Of a DNA stretch of 11,321 nucleotides, positions 1-6,656 are shown one piece after another. Position 1 is the stretch's first letter, and every line of letters begins with the position of its first letter. A model generated the notes under the pieces. It saw only the letters and a program-made list of their open reading frames with translations, had not been told where the DNA came from and did no database searches. The DNA comes from an uncultured Curvibacter sp. (lineage in GTDB: Bacteria; Pseudomonadota; Gammaproteobacteria; Burkholderiales; Burkholderiaceae), in contig CAMLNH010000051.1 in assembly GCA_946481355.1 (NCBI GenBank), positions 1 to 11,321 on the forward strand, written 5' to 3'. Position numbers and translations under genes: made by a program.

Positions 1-493
1 TGAAGGCCATGCGCGCACCGCGGCGCGCGTCCTTGCGGTGGTACCAGTAGCCGATCAGCAGGAAGGAAAAGACGCTGGTCAGCTCCCAGAAGATGACGAG
101 CTGGACCAGGTTGCCCGAGACCACCACGCCCAGCATGGCGCCCATGAAACCCAGCAGCAGGGAATAGAAGCGCGCGGCCGGGTCCTCGGGCGAGAGGTAG
201 TAGCGCGCGTAGACGATGACCAGCAGGCCCATGGCGCTGACCAGCATGGCGAACATCCAGGCAAAGCCGTCGAGCCGCACCACGAGGTCCACGCCCAGAC
301 CCGGCAGCCAGGCCAGGCGCTCGGTCAGCACGGCGCCATCGGACACCTGCGGGTAGAGCAGGGCCAGCGGCACGGCCACCGCCAGGGCGACCAGCGCCGC
401 CCAGAGCGATTCGAGGTTGCGCGCATTGGTCGGCAAGAGCGCGGCCACCGCGCTGCCGACAAAAGGCAGAAGCAAAAGCAACAACAGGGACAT
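1..493 (-). CDS. mrpA: Monovalent cation/H+ antiporter subunit A (Mrp/Pha type), N-terminal part
   Basis: The first 163 residues are visible and the gene continues past the left edge. MrpA/PhaA is the large subunit of the Mrp multisubunit Na+(K+)/H+ antiporter of the inner membrane and is related to the NuoL subunit of complex I. The sequence opens with a hydrophobic helix (MSLLLLLLPFVGSAVAALLP). It then shows the family pattern WLPGLGVDLVVRLDGFAW at residues 61-78, YARYYLSPED at 94-103 and FWELTSVFSFLLIGYW at 134-149. E136 corresponds to the conserved helix-5 glutamate needed for proton transfer in this family. The ATG at 493 matches the usual family start, although only a weak AGGG lies just before it. 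A perfect hairpin (508-527) ends 14 bases upstream of the start. Family assignment is strong. The further mrp genes presumably lie outside the window. Confidence 0.9.
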   Translation of the reverse strand, partial: MSLLLLLLLPFVGSAVAALLPTNARNLESLWAALVALAVAVPLALLYPQVSDGAVLTERLAWLPGLGVDLVVRLDGFAWMFAMLVSAMGLLVIVYARYYLSPEDPAARFYSLLLGFMGAMLGVVVSGNLVQLVIFWELTSVFSFLLIGYWYHRKDARRGARMAF

Positions 494-507
494 GCCCTGA
501 GTCTAGC

Positions 508-527
508 GGGGCGGCACGCGCCGCCCC
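508..527. repeat. Perfect 8-bp inverted repeat before mrpA
   Basis: GGGGCGGC (508-515) and GCCGCCCC (520-527) flank the loop ACGC. No T-tract follows on either strand, so it is not a classic intrinsic terminator. It lies 14 bases before the mrpA start, downstream of the receptor gene. It could end receptor transcripts, shape the mrpA leader RNA, or bind a protein. Confidence 0.7.
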
Positions 528-563
528 TTACCCTCAAGGCGCTGAACGGATTGGCGTCGGGTG

Positions 564-592
564 CCCAGGGGCTGGTGTTTCAGCCCCCAGGG
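564..592 (-). terminator. Hairpin downstream of the TonB receptor gene
   Basis: GGGGCTG (568-574) and CAGCCCC (581-587) form a perfect 7-bp stem with a 6-base loop. An outer CCC/GGG pairing (564-566 with 590-592) lies across a small internal loop. It begins about 35 bases after the receptor stop codon, where a terminator would sit. The T-run is missing, so function as a terminator is an inference. Confidence 0.45.
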
Positions 593-626
593 ATCAGGCA
601 CGCCGCGCCTTGTACTCCTGACGAGA

Positions 627-2795
627 TCAGAAGTGCAGCGTGGCGCTCACGCTGAGCGTGCGCGGGTCACCCGCCTTGATGTAGTCCGCGTACTGGTACA
701 TCCAGTACTTGCGGTCGGTCAGGTTGTTGACGTTGGCACGGAAGGTGGTGGCATAGCCCTGCACCGTCGTGTCGTACGTGGCACCCAGGCTGAACAGCGT
801 GTAGCTGTCGACCGTGACCTTGTTCGAGGCGCGCAGCGGCGTCTCGCCTGTGTGCTTGGCACCCAGGCGCACCTGCAGGCCCTGCACCTGGGGCACGCGG
901 TAGGCCACCTGGGCCGTCACGACCTTGTCGGGCGAACCGGCTACACGGTTGCCATTGTTGGCGCCACTGCCCTCCGCGTACTCGCTATCCAGCAGCATCA
1001 GGCTGCTGCCCACGCTCCACTGCTTGTTCAGGCGCGCGGTGCCGCCCAGCTCCACGCCCTGGTAGATGGACTTGCCGTCCTGCACGTACACGTTCGCTGC
1101 GTTCGCGTACTCGGACGCCTTTTCCACCTTGAACAGGGCGGCCGTACCCGACCACATCGCGGTGTCCTTCTTCAGGCCCAGCTCCCACTGCTTGCTGACC
1201 AGCGGATCGAGGACCTCACGCGCGTTGACGTAGCTGGTGCCGACGATCGCGCCCTGCTGCAGCGATTCGACATAGCTGGCATAGGCCATGGTGTCAGGCG
1301 TGAGCTTGTTCATCACGGCCACGGTCGGGGTCATCACGCCCTTCTTCTCGTAGCTCGCAGTCACGCCACCCGAGGCGGCCAGACTGTTCTGCTCGTAGTT
1401 GGTCCAGCGCAGACCGCCCAGCACGGACCAGGTCGGGTTGAGTTCGAGGCGGTCGCTCACGAAGGCGCTGCGCTGCAGGATCTCCGAGGCGCGACGCACC
1501 TTGAGGTCGCCGAAGGACCCCACGCTGCTGTAGGCCACGGTGTTCTGCTCATAGATGTTGCCCGAGCCGAAGTTGGTGGTGTAGACGCTGGCGTCGCTCC
1601 AGTCGTTCATCTGCTTCTGCCAGGACACGCCTGCCACGATGTTGTGGCGCAGCGCGCCGGTCTGCACCTTGCCGGTGACCATGGCGTCCGCGTACTGGAA
1701 CTGGTAGCGCTCACCCGAATCGGCGCGGGCCACGTTGTAGTCACCGGCCGAGTTTTCCAGGTGCAGCACCTGCTCGTTGCGGCGCGTCTTGCTGTAGCTG
1801 CGGCTGAGGTTGGTCTGGGCCTGCCAGTCCGGGCTGAGCTCGTACTTGAGACCGGTGGTGACATGGGCGAACTTGTTGTCGGTGTAGGTTCCCGGGCCCA
1901 CCAGGGTCTGGTCGTTCTTGATCGGCGTGGGCAGGGCGCTGCCGTCCGGGAAGACCGACTGGTAGGCCGCGCCGTTCCACCAGCCGGCGGTGCGGATCGA
2001 GGGCTCCGTGTCCTTGGCCAGACGGTCCTGGTACAGGGTCTGCAGATCCCAGGTCAGGCGGTCACTGAGCCTGGCGTCCAGGGCCAGCAGCATGGAATTG
2101 CGTTCCAGCTTGCCGCCGTTGGCCGGCTTGCCGTCCTCGCGCGTCACGTTCAGGCGGTAGCCCAGGGCACCCTCACCCGCACGGCCCCCCAGATCCACAT
2201 TGGCCCGCATCAGGCTGCTGCTGGCATAACCCAGGCTGACGCTGCGTGTCGGCGTGTCCGTGGGCTTCTTGGTCACGTAGTTCACGATCGCGCCCGGCGC
2301 GCCGAAGCCATGCATGAAGCCCGAAGCCCCCTTGAAGAGTTCGATCTGCTCGAAATGCTCGTAGGGCAGGGTCGTGGAATAGGCGAGGAAGGGCTTGCCG
2401 TCCATGCGCCAGGAGGTCTGCCAGTCCAGGTCCATGCCGCGCACCGACAGATAGGTGCTCCACGCGGTGTTGGCGCCCGTGTTGTCGGAGACGGAAGCGT
2501 CCTGGATGAAGAGGTCACCGAGCTTCTGCGAACCCTGCTCCTGGATCTGCTCGCTGGTCACCACGGCGCTGGAGAACGGCGTGTCTTTCTGGGCCACGTT
2601 GCCCAGCGCACCCGCGCCCACTTTCGCGCCCAGGTTCTGCGTCACGCCGAACACGGCCGGCGCCACCACCTCCACGCTGCCCAGTGTGGCTTCCTGCTGC
2701 TGGGCCTGCGCTCCACCGACACACAGCACGGCCAGCGCGGCCACGGCCACCTGGTGTTTCCTGAAACCCTGAACGCCCTTTTGTCGACCCAACAT
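627..2795 (-). CDS. TonB-dependent siderophore receptor
   Basis: Outer-membrane gated channel that takes up ferric siderophores using energy from TonB-ExbB-ExbD. The 722-residue product has a signal peptide (1-31, ending GGAQA before QQQ) and a likely TonB box (SVEVVAP, 40-46). The plug domain (about 70-177) has the family patterns DTPFSSAVVTSEQI and FKGASGFMHGFGAPGAIVNY. A long beta-barrel follows and ends in a C-terminal Phe (SATLHF), as outer-membrane porins do. The length fits the family. An in-frame ATG lies further upstream at 2828, but it has no ribosome site and its second and third bases lie inside the likely -10 box. The ATG at 2795 has AAGGGG eight bases before it and gives a clean signal peptide. 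The operator at 2834-2860 suggests iron repression by Fur. The siderophore cannot be told from sequence. No siderophore biosynthesis or sigma/anti-sigma genes lie nearby, and the N-terminus has no FecA-type signalling extension. Confidence 0.93.
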   Translation of the reverse strand: MLGRQKGVQGFRKHQVAVAALAVLCVGGAQAQQQEATLGSVEVVAPAVFGVTQNLGAKVGAGALGNVAQKDTPFSSAVVTSEQIQEQGSQKLGDLFIQDASVSDNTGANTAWSTYLSVRGMDLDWQTSWRMDGKPFLAYSTTLPYEHFEQIELFKGASGFMHGFGAPGAIVNYVTKKPTDTPTRSVSLGYASSSLMRANVDLGGRAGEGALGYRLNVTREDGKPANGGKLERNSMLLALDARLSDRLTWDLQTLYQDRLAKDTEPSIRTAGWWNGAAYQSVFPDGSALPTPIKNDQTLVGPGTYTDNKFAHVTTGLKYELSPDWQAQTNLSRSYSKTRRNEQVLHLENSAGDYNVARADSGERYQFQYADAMVTGKVQTGALRHNIVAGVSWQKQMNDWSDASVYTTNFGSGNIYEQNTVAYSSVGSFGDLKVRRASEILQRSAFVSDRLELNPTWSVLGGLRWTNYEQNSLAASGGVTASYEKKGVMTPTVAVMNKLTPDTMAYASYVESLQQGAIVGTSYVNAREVLDPLVSKQWELGLKKDTAMWSGTAALFKVEKASEYANAANVYVQDGKSIYQGVELGGTARLNKQWSVGSSLMLLDSEYAEGSGANNGNRVAGSPDKVVTAQVAYRVPQVQGLQVRLGAKHTGETPLRASNKVTVDSYTLFSLGATYDTTVQGYATTFRANVNNLTDRKYWMYQYADYIKAGDPRTLSVSATLHF

Positions 2796-2823
2796 CGTGA
2801 TCCCCTTCAAACGAAAGGAAGGG

Positions 2824-2852
2824 ATCATACTCTAAATGAGAACGATTTCTAA
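2824..2852 (-). promoter_or_regulatory. Likely promoter of the siderophore receptor gene
   Basis: On the minus strand TATGAT (2829-2824) matches the sigma-70 -10 box at five of six bases. A poor -35 candidate, TTAGAA (2852-2847), lies 17 bases upstream. Transcription would begin near 2817, leaving a leader of about 22 bases before the ATG at 2795. The Fur-like operator covers the -35 to -10 interval. Confidence 0.5.
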
Positions 2853-2860
2853 TTAGAATC
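2834..2860. promoter_or_regulatory. Fur-box-like operator
   Basis: AATGAGAA (2835-2842) and TTCTAATT (2847-2854) are an inverted repeat with seven of eight bases matching across a 4-base gap. They resemble Fur boxes of the AATGAGAA/TTCTCATT kind. TTCTAATTAGAA (2847-2858) is also a perfect 12-base palindrome. The AT-rich block stands out in GC-rich DNA and lies over the promoter of an iron-uptake receptor, as a Fur site should. Confidence 0.65.
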
Positions 2861-2901
2861 TGATGGTGCTTGCGGCCGAACGAGGGTATCGGCGCGGCGC
2901 T

Positions 2902-4632
2902 TCAGGGCTGGGCCTGCACCCGCAGCCGCTGCCCCTGGATCTCCAGATCTTTCCACTTCGGCATCACCACCTGCGCGCGGTCCAGCTCGGCGGCATCGAA
3001 GCGGCCCTTGGCGCCCGGCACGGTGAAGTTGCCGGCACGGCGCCAGCCCTCGCTGGTCTGCCCGGTCTGCACAAAGACCGCGCCGTTCCAGCCGTTGGCA
3101 AAGACCAGCAACTCGTCGCGTGCATCGCCGTCCAGATCGCCCAGCCACACAGCACAGCCTGCCGGCATCTGCAGGCAATGGCGCAGCTCCCAGCTCTTGT
3201 CCTGCTGGAGGAAGGGTACGAAACCCTCGGGCAGGCTGCGCCCCTGCGGGTGCACACGGAATTTCTGGGCCAGTTCCTCGGCGTTCATCTGCTGCTGGGG
3301 CTGCGGGTTGTAGCGGTTGTTCTCGGCCAGCAGGCGCTCGGCCGTGCGCTCCCAGCCCTGGCCTGCGGGCACACCCTGCCCCGCGGCCATGGCCTGCAGG
3401 GCTTCGCGGCCATAGCGGCCGGACTGCCAGCGCAGATAGTTCCAGTCCGGCTCGATCGCCTTGCCGTCCGCGCCGGCTTTCTGCTGCTGCACATGCGCCA
3501 GGTGCGCGGCCACGGCCAGCTTGCGCACATGGGTGGGCGGTGCCACGTAGATCAGCAGGCCGATGCACAGCAGCCAGGCCGCAGCGATATTGGTCATGCC
3601 CATGGTCTGCATCCAGCGCTCGCGCCTGAGCCAGGAGAGCGCATACCCCACGGCATAGACCACCGCCAGTGTGGCGACCAGCGCCGCCCAGAGCCGGTCC
3701 TCGGACCAGCCGTGCTGCGCCACGCGCAGGCCCAGCGCCCACCAGGCCACCCCCACCACCACGAGCAGAGCCAGCCAGGCACCTTGCAGCGCACGTGCCA
3801 GCCAGTCCGGGTAAGCCTCGTGTTCACCATCCTGGTAAGCGCAGTTGGCAAACAGCACGGCCAGCGCCGTGAAAGCCAACATCAGCTTGGCCGCGTAACG
3901 CGTCTTGAACAGCGGGTCCAGGCCCGTGAACGGCAGGGCCACGGCCCAGAGCACGGCAAAGAACAGCACCAGGGGCAACAGCCAGGCCGCGATGGACAGC
4001 GCGTAGCGGCGGATGGTCTCCGTCATGCCAGCGCGCACCAGACCCAGGCCCACCGAAGCCGCCACCACCAGGCCCGTGACCGTGAAAACGAAGATGGACT
4101 GGGTAATGAGCTCGCGCACGAACGTCACGCCGATCAGCGACATCAGCGCCGCGCCGGCCCAGAGCACGCCCCAGAAGATGCCCGTCATCACCGCCGCGGT
4201 CACCAGCAGGATGCCGTTGCGCCAGGCGTAGTAAAAGAGCCGCTCGTAACGCCAGCGCCGCGCCTCGACGTCGAAGCCGCAGAACAGGCCCAGCAGCACA
4301 AAGCCCAGCACCCCGGCCACCAGCGTGTCCTGGAAACGCACGCCCAGGGCACGCGCGTCCACCCCGGCCGACCAGGCCGTGGCCGCACCGAGTGCCGCAA
4401 ACAGCAGGCCGAAGCACAGCAGCGCCACACGCCGCACCTTGGGCGACAGGTCTTCCACCTGCTGCGTGCAGTAGATCAGCAGCGGCAACCCCAGCGCCAC
4501 ATAGAGCAGACCGGTGTAGAGCACGGGCTCGGTGGCGGGCCAGGTCTTGCTGAGGTGCAGCTTCCACAAACCCCAGAGGGCCCAGCCCTGCAGCGCGCCC
4601 GTAAGGGCAAACATCCAGGTGAACGGCATCAT
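2902..4632 (-). CDS. DUF4153 multi-spanning membrane protein
   Basis: Inner-membrane protein of unknown function. The first 365 or so residues hold about eleven hydrophobic helices. The family pattern of aromatic and basic residues, ERLFYYAWRNGILLVTAA, lies near 130-147. The last helix is about 347-364. The C-terminal 200 residues are soluble and contain LGDLDGDARDELLVF (497-511), a D-x-D-G-D loop like those that bind calcium in FG-GAP/VCBS repeats. This tail is not part of the core family as I know it. Two ATG codons stand together at 4632 and 4629. GGGAG lies three bases before the first and six before the second, so the second may be the true start. It follows the DUF2145 gene by 54 bases and is probably the last gene of that run. 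Confidence 0.8.
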   Translation of the reverse strand: MMPFTWMFALTGALQGWALWGLWKLHLSKTWPATEPVLYTGLLYVALGLPLLIYCTQQVEDLSPKVRRVALLCFGLLFAALGAATAWSAGVDARALGVRFQDTLVAGVLGFVLLGLFCGFDVEARRWRYERLFYYAWRNGILLVTAAVMTGIFWGVLWAGAALMSLIGVTFVRELITQSIFVFTVTGLVVAASVGLGLVRAGMTETIRRYALSIAAWLLPLVLFFAVLWAVALPFTGLDPLFKTRYAAKLMLAFTALAVLFANCAYQDGEHEAYPDWLARALQGAWLALLVVVGVAWWALGLRVAQHGWSEDRLWAALVATLAVVYAVGYALSWLRRERWMQTMGMTNIAAAWLLCIGLLIYVAPPTHVRKLAVAAHLAHVQQQKAGADGKAIEPDWNYLRWQSGRYGREALQAMAAGQGVPAGQGWERTAERLLAENNRYNPQPQQQMNAEELAQKFRVHPQGRSLPEGFVPFLQQDKSWELRHCLQMPAGCAVWLGDLDGDARDELLVFANGWNGAVFVQTGQTSEGWRRAGNFTVPGAKGRFDAAELDRAQVVMPKWKDLEIQGQRLRVQAQP

Positions 4633-4686
4633 GGTCTCCCTGCGTGATTCAAGTGCTGGGCATTCTGCATGAGCATCTCGGCGCGG

Positions 4687-5514
4687 TCAGTAACGCAAGG
4701 TGACAGGCGCCCCCGCCAGTCCCGCGCGTTGCAGCCAGGCGAAGACCGAGTCCACCGTCACGGTCTCGATGCGGTCGCTGTAGCGCTTCTCGCCCGGGTG
4801 GTCGTCAAAAGCCACGTTGGCCGCGCTCACGCGCGCGCCCAGGCGCGTGAAGGCCCCCAGGCGCAGCACCGTGGGCTCGTAGCCCTGGAAACGCAGCCAT
4901 TCCTGCGCGCGCTCGCGCGAGTACACGCTGGGCTCCATCGCCGCGGCCAGGGTCTCGATGGCCCACTGGTTGCTCTGCTGGTACTTGCGGCTCCAGGGGT
5001 AGCTCACCAGGTTGTAGGGCGCGTGGTGCAGCGCCTGGGCCTTGCGCCCGTCGAGCAGCAGCGCATGCAGCTTGAGCTGCACCTCGCGCGTGGGCACCAC
5101 CCACGCGGCCTCCAGGCGCCAAAGATCGTCCAGGAAAAAGTCGCCCAGACCCTGACGGTAGAGCGCGGCCTCCTGCGTGCCGCAGTGGTTGAGCTTGTGC
5201 AGCACACGCCAGACGTAGCCACGCTCGTTGGCCTCGGCGCCCACGGCCGGGGCCTTGTAGGCCAGGCCCAGGTGCGACCAGCGCAGGCCGTACTTCGTGA
5301 GGTCCTGCCCGGCGCGCGCCAGCAGCACCACCTGCGCGCCGCTGGCGTCCAATGCGTTCATCGTGCGCTCGGCCAGCACCAGGCTACGCTCCAGTGTCCA
5401 GACCTGCAGCGGCCGGTGTTCGCAGCTGCGGCCCGCGTGGGCCGGGCCCGCCAGCAGCAACGCGGAGAGCGCCACGCCGCACAGGGCGCGCCAGACCTTG
5501 CGGATGAAGTTCAT
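4687..5514 (-). CDS. DUF2145 family exported protein
   Basis: The 275-residue product has a signal peptide (1-27, ending GPAHA) and so acts outside the inner membrane. The body matches the DUF2145 family: LTKYGLRWSHLGLAYK (72-87), YVWRVLHKLNHCG (100-112) and YNLVSYPWSRKYQQSNQW (167-184). The function is not known. The order of SHLGL followed by a later SNQW segment recalls circularly permuted NlpC/P60 (YiiX-like) hydrolases, which use a His in the first motif and a Cys in the second. Here the second position is Ser181, so a cysteine-protease activity is doubtful. The start ATG overlaps the stop of the upstream gene as ATGA (5511-5514), so the two are translationally coupled. Confidence 0.8.
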   Translation of the reverse strand: MNFIRKVWRALCGVALSALLLAGPAHAGRSCEHRPLQVWTLERSLVLAERTMNALDASGAQVVLLARAGQDLTKYGLRWSHLGLAYKAPAVGAEANERGYVWRVLHKLNHCGTQEAALYRQGLGDFFLDDLWRLEAAWVVPTREVQLKLHALLLDGRKAQALHHAPYNLVSYPWSRKYQQSNQWAIETLAAAMEPSVYSRERAQEWLRFQGYEPTVLRLGAFTRLGARVSAANVAFDDHPGEKRYSDRIETVTVDSVFAWLQRAGLAGAPVTLRY

Positions 5515-5957
5515 GGCGTGACCCTTTCGTTGTGCAGCAGGGCGCGGCCCAGGGCGTTGGGGATGAAGGCGATGGCCTCGCCCGCCGCCGAGAGCACCAC
5601 ACCGGCGCCGATCACGCTGACCGTGAGCACCGTGCCCACGCCCACCGCCGAGGCCCCCAGACCGCGGCCCGAGAGTTCGATGCTGGCCGTGGCGCCGTCG
5701 GACGCCCGCTCCAGCACATAGACCGTGCCGCGCGCCGAGACCTCCACGGTCTTGACCACCAGCACCGCGCCGGCGGTGGACAGCGCCACGGGGATCACGA
5801 CCACGGTGGCCGCCACCGCGCTGCCTGCGACGACCACCGAGGCCATCGGCAGGGCCGAGAGTGTGCTGAGTGCCGAGGCCTCGGTATGGGCCCGGGCGGG
5901 CAGGCCGCCCAGGCCCAGGGACACGGCCAGCACAAGAGAAGCTATTCCTTGTTTCAT
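5511..5957 (-). CDS. Secreted hypothetical protein coupled to the DUF2145 gene
   Basis: The 148-residue product begins with a signal peptide (1-23, MKQGIASLVLAVSLGLG, ending ARA). The mature part is rich in Ala, Val, Gly and Ser, with hydrophobic stretches near 35-62 and 93-115. They flank a middle segment with VSARGTVYVLERASDGATAS. I do not recognise a named domain, but small proteins of this look commonly sit beside DUF2145 genes in betaproteobacteria. The ATG at 5957 is chosen over an in-frame ATG at 5987 because AGGAG lies five bases before it and it gives the signal peptide. Its stop overlaps the start of the DUF2145 gene, so the two products probably act together in the periplasm or at a membrane. 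Confidence 0.75.
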   Translation of the reverse strand: MKQGIASLVLAVSLGLGGLPARAHTEASALSTLSALPMASVVVAGSAVAATVVVIPVALSTAGAVLVVKTVEVSARGTVYVLERASDGATASIELSGRGLGASAVGVGTVLTVSVIGAGVVLSAAGEAIAFIPNALGRALLHNERVTP

Positions 5958-5983
5958 GATGACTCCTGTGTGTGTTGAGTCAT

Positions 5984-6445
5984 TCATTCGCCACGCGCCG
6001 CAGCACGGCGGGCTTCGAGGCGAGCTTCGGCCAGATCGGCTTCGTGGGCATCACGCAGGGTCTTGGCCAGCGTGAAGGTGGTGGTGATCAGGTAGAGCCA
6101 GCTCACGCCCAGGAAGGCCTTGTAGGTCTCGCTGATCTCCATGCGTAGCAGGCCCCAGCCCGTGAGCGCCATGGCCAGGAAGAAGCCGATCCAGACCACG
6201 AACTTGAACATCGGCGAATCGGCGGCCTTGCCCTCGGCCTGCGCCTTCTCGTTGTCGCGCACGAACTTGGCCAGCACGAAGGCCGCCGAGAGACAGAAGA
6301 AATAACCCATGACCATGAACGCCCGGTCCAGGTCCTTGCCCGGCAACCAGGCCAGGCCCACGCCGCAAAGGAAGACGGCGATCAGGAAAGACAGCCAGAC
6401 CTGCAGGGACCAGGCTTTGGAATCACGGTGGATGAGCACTTGCAT
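5984..6445 (-). CDS. YiaA/YiaB-family inner membrane protein
   Basis: The 153-residue protein carries two copies of the YiaA/B two-helix unit. The first (about 15-65) ends FVLAKFVRDNE and the second (about 83-133) ends FTLAKTLRDAHE. Each has two membrane helices and a shared G/W/F...AK..RD pattern. The E. coli homologues are linked to stress tolerance, but their molecular role is not known. A charged, Ala- and Arg-rich tail follows. The ATG at 6445 is preferred because AAGGGGT lies six bases before it. The in-frame ATG at 6472 has no ribosome site. It is the first gene of the run and its stop is 26 bases before the next start. Confidence 0.8.
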   Translation of the reverse strand: MQVLIHRDSKAWSLQVWLSFLIAVFLCGVGLAWLPGKDLDRAFMVMGYFFCLSAAFVLAKFVRDNEKAQAEGKAADSPMFKFVVWIGFFLAMALTGWGLLRMEISETYKAFLGVSWLYLITTTFTLAKTLRDAHEADLAEARLEARRAAARGE

Positions 6446-6597
6446 ATCAGACCCCTTGGGCTTGTTGAACATGCGGCGGAGTGTGCGAGGAGCACCGCGA
6501 AATGTCGGCTGATTTCGATACGAGTGACCTGCTCTTAGCTTCCAGGTAGCCCAAAGTGATACTTTTTCTTCTTTGCGGGGATTGAAGAGCCAAATAT

Positions 6598-6612
6598 CCG
6601 CAAATTGTGCGG
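6598..6612. repeat. Short inverted repeat upstream of fic
   Basis: CCGCA (6598-6602) and TGCGG (6608-6612) flank AATTG. The arms share their core with the longer repeat at 6626-6656, and the two centres are about 36 bases apart. This could be a second, weaker operator site. Confidence 0.45.
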
Positions 6613-6619
6613 CGAATAC

Positions 6620-6648
6620 TTGCCCATGCGGAGATCGACCCCTACAAT
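6620..6648 (+). promoter_or_regulatory. fic promoter giving a leaderless transcript
   Basis: TTGCCC (6620-6625) and TACAAT (6643-6648) are separated by exactly 17 bases. They match the sigma-70 -35 and -10 boxes at four and five of six positions. Transcription would start about seven bases on, at or beside the A of the fic ATG (6655). No Shine-Dalgarno sequence precedes that ATG, which agrees with a leaderless mRNA. Confidence 0.6.
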
Positions 6649-6656
6649 CTCCGCAT
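6626..6656. promoter_or_regulatory. Perfect 10-bp inverted repeat over the fic promoter and start codon
   Basis: ATGCGGAGAT (6626-6635) and ATCTCCGCAT (6647-6656) flank an 11-base centre. The left arm fills the promoter spacer. The right arm covers the end of the -10 box, the predicted transcription start and the first two bases of the ATG. A dimeric repressor bound here would block transcription. The C-terminal helix-turn-helix of the Fic protein is a natural candidate, but that is inference. Confidence 0.7.

Larger units (their letters stand above)
6446..6654. other. Divergent intergenic region between the yiaA-like and fic genes
   Basis: About 210 bases without a gene. The right half is AT-rich and holds the fic promoter and inverted repeats. 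TGCGG and its complement CCGCA occur in alternation at 6574, 6598, 6608, 6627 and 6651. I found no convincing -35/-10 pair for the leftward yiaA-like gene. Confidence 0.6.

Noticed and set aside
561..2852. Long plus-strand open frame (763 codons) opposite the siderophore receptor gene
   Set aside because: The translation is rich in His, Arg, Gln and Val with no recognisable domain. It mirrors the GC-rich minus-strand receptor gene, which has clear homology.
2863..4647. Long plus-strand open frame opposite the DUF4153 gene
   Set aside because: Low-complexity His/Gln/Arg-rich translation without motifs. The opposite strand encodes a coherent multi-helix membrane protein.
6553..6574. AAAGT-gat-ACTTT hairpin followed by a T/C-rich stretch on the plus strand
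   Set aside because: The stem is only five mostly A-T pairs and no plus-strand gene ends nearby, so a terminator is unlikely.
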